NCBI RefSeq assembly: GCF_041468085.1 | Contig: NZ_CP121017.1 | Location: 1,529,501 to 1,593,500 of the forward strand | Direction of reading: 5' to 3' | DNA length: 64,000 nucleotides | Source of the DNA: Tistrella mobilis | GTDB taxonomy: Bacteria > Pseudomonadota > Alphaproteobacteria > Tistrellales > Tistrellaceae | In this document: in pieces, positions 47,310 to 54,002 of the stretch | Position numbering within the stretch: the stretch's first letter is position 1 | Layout: each line of letters opens with the position of its first letter | Translations under genes and position numbers: made by a program | Notes under the pieces: model-generated | The model's database searches: none | What the model saw: the letters and a program-made list of their open reading frames with translations, nothing else | What the model was told of the DNA's origin: nothing

Positions 47310-48521
47310 GTGGATAATCAGCATGTATTGCGACGCGAATACCTGGTGGCGCTGGGCCTGTCACTTGGCCCGGCGGCGTCCAACGGGCTTGCCCGCTTCG
47401 CTTTCGCCCTGATCCTGCCGGCGATGCGCAACGACCTTGGCTGGACCTATACCCAGGCGGGCCAGGTCAACACCGCCAATGCCCTCGGCTACCTGGCCGG
47501 CGCGGTGGCGACACTCGCCCTGATCGATCGGGTCGGCGCCCGGCGGCTGTTCAATCTGGGCATGGTCATGACGGCGGTGGCGCTGATCGCGTCGGGCCTG
47601 GTGGTCGACTATCTGTTTCTGCTGGTCCTGCGGGCGGTTGCCGGCATCGGCGGGGCCTTCGTCTTCATCTCGGGTGGTGTGCTCGCAGCCGGCATCGGTG
47701 ACGGCGATCCCCGGCGTGCCGCGCAGGCGATCGCGGTCTATTTCTCGGGTGGGGGGCTTGGTATTGCGCTGTCGGGTGGCGCCTTGCCCTGGCTTTTCAC
47801 GATCTATGGCGATGGTGGATGGCATGCGGCATGGCTGGTTCTGGGCCTGCTGTCGGCCGCCTGCTGTCTCGGAACCTGGGCGGCGGCCCGGGCCGTGCCT
47901 GTCCGGCCCCGTTCGGACGCGCCGTCCTCATTGTCGTCGGCCCCATTGTCGTCGACCCGATGGTCGCTGGCCCGTTTCCGCTGGCTTGCCACCGGCTATC
48001 TGCTCTTCGCCTTCGGCTATATCGGGTACATGACCTTCGTCATGGCCTGGATGGCCGAAGCCGGCGCATCCGCGACCCGGATGGCCCTCGTCTGGGTGGT
48101 GCTGGGCGTCTTCACCGCCTGTTCTCACCGCTTCTGGCGGCGCCCGCTTGCCCAATGGTCCGGCGGCCGGCCAATGGCCGCCACCATCCTGGTGGTCGCC
48201 ATCGGTGCGGCCCTGCCGCTTCTGGGGGCGTCGCTGCCGTTGATGCTGGTGTCGGCCGTGCTGTTCGGCGGCGCCTTCTTCATCACGCCTGCCGCAGCGA
48301 CCGCCTTCCTGCGCAAATCCCTGCCGCGGGAAGCCTGGGGGCGGGCGGTCGCCGTCTTCACCCTGCTGTTTGCAGCCGGCCAGACGGCCGGCCCGGTCGT
48401 CGCCGGCTGGTTCGCCGATCTGGGCGGGCTGCAGGCGGGGCTGGCGGTCTCGGCCGTGGCGCTGCTTCTCGGGGCGGGCTTTGCGCTGATGCAAAGGGAC
48501 GTCCGGGCGCATCACCGATAA
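47310..48521 (+). CDS. MFS transporter (YbfB/YjiJ type)
   Basis: About 403 residues and 12 membrane segments, with SNGLARFAFALILPAMRND (family hallmark of the YbfB-like MFS group), LIDRVGARRLFNLGM loop, and FGYIGYMTFVMAWM. GTG at 47310 is chosen because GGAGG lies 6 bases upstream; an ATG 18 bases earlier covers that site. Probably an efflux or uptake permease controlled by the divergent LysR gene. Substrate unknown. Confidence 0.88.
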   Translation: MDNQHVLRREYLVALGLSLGPAASNGLARFAFALILPAMRNDLGWTYTQAGQVNTANALGYLAGAVATLALIDRVGARRLFNLGMVMTAVALIASGLVVDYLFLLVLRAVAGIGGAFVFISGGVLAAGIGDGDPRRAAQAIAVYFSGGGLGIALSGGALPWLFTIYGDGGWHAAWLVLGLLSAACCLGTWAAARAVPVRPRSDAPSSLSSAPLSSTRWSLARFRWLATGYLLFAFGYIGYMTFVMAWMAEAGASATRMALVWVVLGVFTACSHRFWRRPLAQWSGGRPMAATILVVAIGAALPLLGASLPLMLVSAVLFGGAFFITPAAATAFLRKSLPREAWGRAVAVFTLLFAAGQTAGPVVAGWFADLGGLQAGLAVSAVALLLGAGFALMQRDVRAHHR

Positions 48522-48687
48522 AGGTTGCGTCCCGGGCGCCTCCGGTCGATAATTCGCCGCTCGTTTCCGGCGGGCGCTTATCCCGTCGCCGGATCCCGCA
48601 AAAGTTTCCCGCGCCGCCGCGGCGACCGCCGCGTGCGGCGCGTGCGTTCGGTTTTCCCCCAGATTACATACGGAAGCAGAAGGTTAC

Positions 48688-48906
48688 ATGGCGAAGGAAG
48701 ACGTTATCGAATTCCAGGGCACCGTTACGGAGCTCCTGCCCAACGCGATGTTTCGCGTAAAGCTCGACAACGAGCACGAGATCCTGGCCCATACCTCGGG
48801 CAAGATGCGCAAGAACCGCATCCGGGTCCTGGCGGGCGACCGGGTGACGGTCGAGATGACCCCCTACGACCTGACCAAGGGACGCATCACCTACCGCTTC
48901 AAGTGA
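48688..48906 (+). CDS. infA: Translation initiation factor IF-1
   Basis: 72-residue OB-fold protein binding the ribosomal A site during initiation. Matches the family along its length: [49 protein letters not shown]. Its stop overlaps the maf GTG start (GTGA). Confidence 0.98.
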   Translation: MAKEDVIEFQGTVTELLPNAMFRVKLDNEHEILAHTSGKMRKNRIRVLAGDRVTVEMTPYDLTKGRITYRFK

Positions 48907-49640
48907 GGCGCGGCGTGTCCGCGCCCGACGAAGCGGCCGCTGCCGGCGGTTGCACCGGCGGAGCGGGGGACGGCGGACCGGCGGGCGATCATGGCCCGGC
49001 CGGCCATTTCGCGCGTCCGCGTCTGGTGCTCGCCTCGGCATCGCCGCGCCGGCTGGATCTGCTGAAACAGATCGGCCTTGTGCCCGATCTGGTCCAGGCC
49101 GCCGATATCGACGAGACCCCACTCAGGGACGAAGCCCCCCGCGCGCTGGCCCTGCGCCTGGCGATCGCCAAGGCCATGGCGGCCCGTGCGGCACTGGGGG
49201 CCCTGGCCGACGGGGCCGTGGTGCTGGCGGCCGATACGGTGGTGGCGGCCGGGCGCCGGGCGCTGGGCAAGCCGCGTGATGCGGCCGAAGCGCGGCGCTT
49301 TCTGGAACTGCTGTCGGGGCGCCGGCATCGGGTTCACGGCGGGCTCTGCGTGATCGACGCCAACGGCCGGGCGCGCTCGCGGCTGGTGACCACCCAGGTC
49401 GGTTTCAAGCGCCTGTCCGAGGCCGAGTTCCGCGCCTATCTCGCCTCTGGCGAATGGGAGGGCAAGGCCGGCGGTTATGCCATCCAGGGCCGGGCGGCGG
49501 CCTTCATTCCGTTCGTGAGCGGGTCGTACCCCAATGTCGTCGGGCTGCCGCTGGTCGAGACCGCGGTGCTGCTGGCGGCATCGGGCATCGACATCACCGC
49601 TGCCGACGCCAGCCTGATGATCGGAGAGGCCACCATATGA
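48903..49640 (+). CDS. maf: Maf-family nucleotide pyrophosphatase
   Basis: House-cleaning pyrophosphatase hydrolysing non-canonical nucleotides (dTTP/UTP or m7GTP class). Core begins [56 protein letters not shown] and [17 protein letters not shown] are the family motifs. An unusual Gly/Ala-rich leader of about 40 residues precedes the core if the GTG at 48903 (overlapping the infA stop) is used; a later GTG (48915) is possible. Overlaps rng by ATGA. Confidence 0.9.
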   Translation: MRRGVSAPDEAAAAGGCTGGAGDGGPAGDHGPAGHFARPRLVLASASPRRLDLLKQIGLVPDLVQAADIDETPLRDEAPRALALRLAIAKAMAARAALGALADGAVVLAADTVVAAGRRALGKPRDAAEARRFLELLSGRRHRVHGGLCVIDANGRARSRLVTTQVGFKRLSEAEFRAYLASGEWEGKAGGYAIQGRAAAFIPFVSGSYPNVVGLPLVETAVLLAASGIDITAADASLMIGEATI

Positions 49641-51268
49641 CCAACCGGCTGCTGATCGACCAGGCGGAACACGAGACCCGGGTCGCGCTCATCGAGGGCG
49701 ACCGCGTTGTCGATATCGTGATCGAACGCCAGGCCCATCGCAGCGCGGTCGGGAATATCTATCTGGGCAAGGTGTCGCGCGTGCTGCCGGGCATGCAGGC
49801 GGCCTTCGTCGGTGTGGGGCTGGGGCGCAACGCCTTCCTGCACGCCGATGATGCCCGCGTGCTGCCGCGGGCCCGGGCGGCCGCCGACCGCCTGTCGCGA
49901 GAGGCGGCCGAAGCCGCCGCCGCCTCGGCGGCCGCGGCAGCCGCTGCCGCAGCTGCGGTGACCGCGGCGCTGGAGCCGGACGATGAGACGGAAGAACCGG
50001 GTGTCGCCGCCAGCGCGGCTCCGGTGCCCCATACCCGCCCGCGCCGGCTGACCATCGGCGACTGCGTGGCCGATGGCGACCAGATCATGGTCCAGGTGAC
50101 CAAGGATGCGGTGAAGGGCAAGGGCGCGCGGCTGACCGCCAATATCAGCCTGCCCGGCCGGCATCTGGTCTTCACCCCCTTTCAGGGTGGGGTGGGGGTG
50201 TCGCGCCGGATCGAGAGCGAGGCCGAGCGCCAGCGTCTGCATGACATCGTGCAGCCTCTGGCCGAGGCGGGCGAGGGCGGCTTCATCGTCCGCACCGCCG
50301 CCGAAGGGGCGACGTCCGAGGAACTTCAGGCCGACGCCCAGTATCTGCGCACGCTCTGGGCGGATCTGGAAGCCTCTGCCGCCCGCGGCGGCGCGCCCCG
50401 GCCGCTGCATCTGGACCTGGACCCGCTGCTGCGGGCGCTGCGCGACCAGGCGCAGGAAGGCGTGGCCGAGATCCTGGTCGACGAGCCGGTCGCCTATGAA
50501 CGTGCGCTGGCATTTGCCCGCCGTTTCATGCCGCATCTGGAAGATCGCATCCGGCTCTGGGACCGGCCCGAGGCACTTTTCGAGGTCTTCGACGTCGAAG
50601 AGGTGATCGCCGAGGCCCTGCAGCCGCGGGTGCGCCTGCCGTCCGGCGGTTTTGTCGTTATCGATCAGACCGAGGCGCTGACCTCGATCGACGTGAACAC
50701 CGGTCGTTTCGTCGGCGAGGCCGACCAGGAAGCGACGGTGCTGCACACCAATCTGGAAGCCGCCGAGGTCATCGCCCATCAGTTGCGTCTGCGCAATCTG
50801 GGCGGGCTGATCGTCATCGATTTCATCGATATGGAGCGGGCGGAGAACCGCCAGAAGCTTTATGACGCCTTCCGCGCGGCGATGGTCGCCGACCGCGCGG
50901 CTACGACCGTGCTGCCGATGTCGGAGCTGGGCCTGGTCCAGATGACCCGCAAGCGCGGCCGCGAGAGCCTGGCCCAGGTGCTGACCGAGGACTGCCAGGC
51001 CTGCGGCGGCACCGGCCGGGTGAAATCCGCCGAGACGGTCGCATATGAGGTGATGCGCGCCGCGCGCCGCCTGCTGCTCCGCCCCCGCCCGGGCAAGGTG
51101 GCCGCCCGGGCGTTGACGGTGATGGCGGCGCCGGAAGTGGCGGCGCTGCTGACTGATCCCCGTCTCGGCATGGTCGAGGCGGTGGCCGAACTGACCGACG
51201 CCGTGCTGGAGGTCCGTGCCGACCCGGCGCTCGCCCGCGACGCCTTCGATCTGGTGGAGCGGGATTGA
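49637..51268 (+). CDS. rng: Ribonuclease G/E family endoribonuclease
   Basis: 543 residues. An S1 domain (VGNIYLGKVSRVLPGMQAAFV) is split by an Ala-rich, acidic insertion (about residues 77-135) before it resumes at RRLTIGDCVADGDQIMVQV. Catalytic Asp in LTSIDVNTGRFVG and in LIVIDFIDM; zinc-link CQACGGTGRVKSAETV. It handles rRNA maturation and mRNA decay. At this length it lacks the long RNase E degradosome tail, so RNase G is the better name. Coupled to maf by ATGA. Confidence 0.93.
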   Translation: MTNRLLIDQAEHETRVALIEGDRVVDIVIERQAHRSAVGNIYLGKVSRVLPGMQAAFVGVGLGRNAFLHADDARVLPRARAAADRLSREAAEAAAASAAAAAAAAAAVTAALEPDDETEEPGVAASAAPVPHTRPRRLTIGDCVADGDQIMVQVTKDAVKGKGARLTANISLPGRHLVFTPFQGGVGVSRRIESEAERQRLHDIVQPLAEAGEGGFIVRTAAEGATSEELQADAQYLRTLWADLEASAARGGAPRPLHLDLDPLLRALRDQAQEGVAEILVDEPVAYERALAFARRFMPHLEDRIRLWDRPEALFEVFDVEEVIAEALQPRVRLPSGGFVVIDQTEALTSIDVNTGRFVGEADQEATVLHTNLEAAEVIAHQLRLRNLGGLIVIDFIDMERAENRQKLYDAFRAAMVADRAATTVLPMSELGLVQMTRKRGRESLAQVLTEDCQACGGTGRVKSAETVAYEVMRAARRLLLRPRPGKVAARALTVMAAPEVAALLTDPRLGMVEAVAELTDAVLEVRADPALARDAFDLVERD

Positions 51269-51328
51269 GCGGCCCTGCACCCGGCCTGCCTTCCGGACGC
51301 CGGCGTCCCGGAAGAGGGGACCGATCCC

Positions 51329-51556
51329 ATGAGCCATGACCACACCCATGACGCCACCGCCGGCCAGGGCAGCTGCCCGGTCTGCGGCCGCCCGCGCAAG
51401 CCCGATCCGGAGCTGGCCCGCTACCGGCCGTTCTGCTGCAAGCGCTGCGCCGATATCGATCTGAACCGCTGGCTGAGCGGCAATTACGTCGTGGCCGGCG
51501 GCCCGGCCGACGAGGCCGACAGCGAGCTGTGGTCGGCCGACAGCCTGAAGCATTAA
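51329..51556 (+). CDS. yacG: DNA gyrase inhibitor YacG
   Basis: 75-residue zinc protein binding GyrB. Four zinc-ligand Cys lie in CPVCGRP and FCCKRCADIDLNRWLSG. An N-terminal His-rich tag-like stretch (MSHDHTHDA) is extra to the domain. Follows rng by 60 bases, the usual alphaproteobacterial order. Confidence 0.94.
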   Translation: MSHDHTHDATAGQGSCPVCGRPRKPDPELARYRPFCCKRCADIDLNRWLSGNYVVAGGPADEADSELWSADSLKH

Positions 51557-51651
51557 GGCGCGGACATGCCCTCTGGCGGGGGTGGTTCCGGGCCAAGCCC
51601 TTGACGGATCAACCATCGTCATCGGATGTTCATTTTCGCTGAAAACGGCGC

Positions 51652-51680
51652 TTTACAGCCGTCCGGCTTTGCCCTATAAC
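51652..51680 (+). promoter_or_regulatory. Sigma-70-type promoter for tRNA-Phe
   Basis: TTTACA (51652-51657), exactly 17 bases, TATAAC (51675-51680). The expected start is about 30 bases before the tRNA 5' end. Confidence 0.8.
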
Positions 51681-51716
51681 CCCACCCACGCCGCGGCGGA
51701 CGCCGCAGCGGGACAC

Positions 51717-51792
51717 GCCCAGGTAGCTCAGTTGGTAGAGCAGCGGATTGAAAATCCGCGTGTCGGTGGTTCAAATCCGCCCCTGGGCACCA
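51717..51792 (+). tRNA. tRNA-Phe (anticodon GAA)
   Basis: 76 nt including CCA. Acceptor GCCCAGG/CCTGGGC, anticodon stem CGGAT/ATCCG with loop TGAAA, T-arm GGTTCAAATCC. Confidence 0.98.
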
Positions 51793-52013
51793 TATTCTCC
51801 GAAGCCGTCGCTGCCGGCCCGATCAGGGTCATTCGCAGCGGCGGCTTCGTCGTTTCTCCCCCTCGCTCTTCGGGTTCCATGTCCATTCGGGGGCAGAGGG
51901 TGCCGCCCCGTGACGGCACGGCGCCAAGGCGGTGACAAGACCGTGCAGCGCTTGAGGGCGGGGGCCGGATGGCCCAGTTCCGGTTCATGAGCCAACCGGA
52001 ATGGAGCCCGATC

Positions 52014-52274
52014 ATGTATCGCGAAGCCGAAACCACCGAGGTCACCGCCGCCGACACCGCCGCCGCCCGCCACCCCTTGCGCATGCTGGCGGCGGCCGTG
52101 GTCGCCATGGGTCTGGCCACCGGGCTTGCCGCCTGCGGTGGGGGCGACGACTCGGTCGCGGTCGACGGCCGCACCAAGGGCGAGGCGCTGACCGACATGA
52201 AGGGCGCCTATGACAAGGGCGCGATCACGCCTGACGAGTATGAGGAACAGCGCGAGGAGATTCTGGACGAGTGA
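52014..52274 (+). CDS. Small lipoprotein with SHOCT-like C-terminus
   Basis: 86 residues. Hydrophobic signal (RMLAAAVVAMGLATG) with lipobox LAAC, so a membrane-anchored lipoprotein. The C-terminal ~30 residues KGEALTDMKGAYDKGAITPDEYEEQREEIL resemble SHOCT-type short oligomerisation helices (read as separate pieces, GAYDKGAITPDEYEEQREEIL is the core). ATG at 52014 with GGAG 9 bases upstream; an earlier ATG (51987) is possible. Convergent with the pqqD-like gene. Function unknown. Confidence 0.65.
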   Translation: MYREAETTEVTAADTAAARHPLRMLAAAVVAMGLATGLAACGGGDDSVAVDGRTKGEALTDMKGAYDKGAITPDEYEEQREEILDE

Positions 52275-52302
52275 TCGGAACCATGCACAAGTCCGGCAAC
52301 GA

Positions 52303-52575
52303 TCAGGCCTCGGCCGCCACGACAAGACCGGCGGCCTGAAGCTCGGCCAGGATGCGTGCAAGATCGACGCGGGCGTCTACCTCGGTGACGTCGTAGTAAT
52401 CGGTCACATGAGCCACCATCTCGTCCAGGGATGCCCCGTCCCGCAGTGGCGCCGTCAGCCGGCTGACGGCGCCGGTCAGGCCGAAATATTTCCCTGACGC
52501 ATAGTCGAGCAGCATGACGTCGGATTCGACTTCGACCTCAAGCACGTCCGGCGTAAAGCGATAGATCGACGGCAT
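52303..52575 (-). CDS. PqqD-family peptide-binding protein (RiPP recognition element)
   Basis: 90 residues, matching stand-alone PqqD proteins: VEVESDVMLLDYASGKYFGL, then LRDGASLDEMVAHVTDYYDV and a C-terminal LARILAELQAAGLV helix. In known systems PqqD-like domains bind the leader of a ribosomal precursor peptide and present it to modifying enzymes (PqqD itself; B1 of lasso-peptide systems). It is divergent from a 47-codon gene with a lasso-like leader 167 bases away, its probable client. Confidence 0.88.
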   Translation of the reverse strand: MPSIYRFTPDVLEVEVESDVMLLDYASGKYFGLTGAVSRLTAPLRDGASLDEMVAHVTDYYDVTEVDARVDLARILAELQAAGLVVAAEA

Positions 52576-52631
52576 TCAGGAGTTTTCCTGTCATCGGGTA
52601 TGTGATGGTCTTTGGCGGAAAGTTTCGTAAT

Positions 52632-52671
52632 ACTTGGCCAAGTTGCCTGAGGGTGGAGGCTTGATTAAGCC
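52632..52671. promoter_or_regulatory. Two palindromes between the pqqD-like and precursor genes
   Basis: ACTTGGCCAAGT (52632-52643) is a perfect 12-bp palindrome and GGCTTGATTAAGCC (52658-52671) a 5-bp arm repeat around GATT. Both lie in the AT-richer gap between divergent genes and could bind a regulator of both. Confidence 0.4.
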
Positions 52672-52683
52672 CCACATGTGCAC

Positions 52684-52713
52684 TTTACCCCGCGGCTGCG
52701 TCGAGTTTATACT
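52684..52713 (+). promoter_or_regulatory. Putative promoter of the precursor peptide gene
   Basis: TTTACC (52684-52689), 18-base spacer, TATACT (52708-52713), about 30 bases before the precursor ATG. The surrounding sequence is unusually AT-rich for this genome. Confidence 0.55.
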
Positions 52714-52742
52714 AAATATAGTTTTTAAGAGAGGGTATCTGA

Positions 52743-52886
52743 ATGTCTCATGAACGCTCTGATCTCGTGAGCCCGGAGAAGAGCCGGGCTGTGTTCGAAC
52801 CTTCTGCGCTGAAAGAGCATGGGACGGTCGAGGCGCTGACGCAGAGCAGCGGTAGCACCATCGCGGACGCAGCCTATCAGTCCTGA
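52743..52886 (+). CDS. Putative RiPP precursor peptide with lasso-type leader
   Basis: 47 residues, too short for routine gene calling. ATG has GAGAGGG upstream at good spacing. The leader contains FEPSALKEHGTVEALTQ, which matches the lasso-peptide leader pattern (aromatic, Pro, Leu, Gly, and a Thr six residues after Gly: F18, P20, L23, G27, T33). If cleavage follows the rule that Thr is second from the end of the leader, the core is S35-S47, SSGSTIADAAYQS. Asp is then core residue 8, where lasso rings close, and the last residue is Ser. Neighbours are a PqqD-like recognition protein and an HprK-like kinase; no lasso cyclase or leader peptidase is near. The modification is unknown. Confidence 0.7.
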   Translation: MSHERSDLVSPEKSRAVFEPSALKEHGTVEALTQSSGSTIADAAYQS

Positions 52887-52928
52887 ACAGGTATCGCGGA
52901 AGCGTGACCGCCTCTTAGCGGCCTGATC

Positions 52929-52962
52929 ATCGATGCGGCAGGCCGGTTGGCCTGTCGTCGAT
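52929..52962 (+). other. Imperfect hairpin between precursor and kinase genes
   Basis: ATCGA...TCGAT and CAGGCC/GGCCTG arms around a GGTT loop, no T run. Could attenuate read-through so that precursor mRNA exceeds enzyme mRNA, as in many peptide operons. Confidence 0.35.
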
Positions 52963-53036
52963 GGCAAGGCGTTATGCGCCGCATGGTGCCATTGATCTCG
53001 TCACGACGCAGGCCCACATCGGCATGGAGTTTTTGA

Positions 53037-54002
53037 ATGCGCGCCACGATCTGTGGTCTGTCTGTCGCCATCTGCGGAAGGGCAGATGAGGACGCAGCCG
53101 GCAGCGCAGTCGAAGGCGGTGCGGACATCGTCTGGCGGGACAGAGCTGTCAGCGACGCCCTGGTGGTTCCCGATCTGCCCTATGGCACGGCGGCAGTCAT
53201 CCGGCACGAAGAGACGGTCTGGATTGAGCAGAGTTATGGCGACTCCGAGGGCATGCCGATCTGCCGCTTCCGGATTTCCGGTGACGGGCGCGTCCTGCTG
53301 TCCGAAAGCCTGGTCAGGCTGGCCTGGTCAGATCTGTATGGCCTGTTCACGGAACCCGTGATGCGCACCATTCTGTCGCGGATGGGCTTGGTGTCGTTTC
53401 ATGCGGCGGCCCTGGTGAAGCAGGATGCGGCGATCCTGATCATGGGGCAGAAGGGGGCCGGCAAGTCCAGCCTGTCGGCGGCGCTGAGCCGGGTCGGCTG
53501 GCAGCTGATTGCCGATGATCTGGTGCGGATCGTCGAACGCAACGGACATTGCTTTGCGACGGCGGGCGGCACGGTGCCGCGGGTCAATGCCGATACCGCA
53601 CGGGCGCTGGGCTTCGATCCGGCCACGCTCGCAACCCGCTGGACCAATCCGAGGGCTGCCGGCAACAAATTCGTGCTGCCGGCCCCGACCGCCGGCACCC
53701 CGCCATCCGAGGTCCCCATTCGGGCGGTATTGCTGCTCGACCCGCGTGGCTCCGATCTTGAGACGCCGGATTGGTGCCGCCTGGGCGGCGTCCAGGCCCT
53801 GCCCGGGCTGGTCGCCAATCTGACCCCCGATCCTTTGAACCCGTCTGCCCGTCCGACACGGGAGGCGATGCGCGTGACTGGCGGGCTGCTGCGGCAGGCG
53901 GCAATCTGTCGGGTGCGCCTGCCCGATCGGCTGGACGCGCTCATCACCGCCGCGGCTGCCGTCGATGCCAGGCTCGCCGAAGGCGGCTGCGTTGCGGCCT
54001 GA
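53037..54002 (+). CDS. HprK-like serine kinase, RiPP-associated
   Basis: 321 residues. The P-loop is GQKGAGKSS (residues 137-145) within FHAAALVKQDAAILIMGQKG, followed by LSAALSRVGWQLIADDLVRI, the HPr kinase C-domain layout. The N-terminal ~125 residues (PDLPYGTAAVIRHEETVW ...) are the degenerate domain found in RiPP-linked HprK homologues. In known cases (paeninodin PadeK, ThcoK) such kinases phosphorylate the C-terminal Ser of a lasso precursor; the precursor next door ends in Ser. ATG at 53037 has GGAG 7 bases upstream. The end overlaps the next gene. Confidence 0.8.
   Translation: MRATICGLSVAICGRADEDAAGSAVEGGADIVWRDRAVSDALVVPDLPYGTAAVIRHEETVWIEQSYGDSEGMPICRFRISGDGRVLLSESLVRLAWSDLYGLFTEPVMRTILSRMGLVSFHAAALVKQDAAILIMGQKGAGKSSLSAALSRVGWQLIADDLVRIVERNGHCFATAGGTVPRVNADTARALGFDPATLATRWTNPRAAGNKFVLPAPTAGTPPSEVPIRAVLLLDPRGSDLETPDWCRLGGVQALPGLVANLTPDPLNPSARPTREAMRVTGGLLRQAAICRVRLPDRLDALITAAAAVDARLAEGGCVAA

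Noticed and set aside
49475-51622. A 715-codon frame on the minus strand
   Set aside because: Antisense of maf, rng and yacG, with shadow-like composition and no domain.
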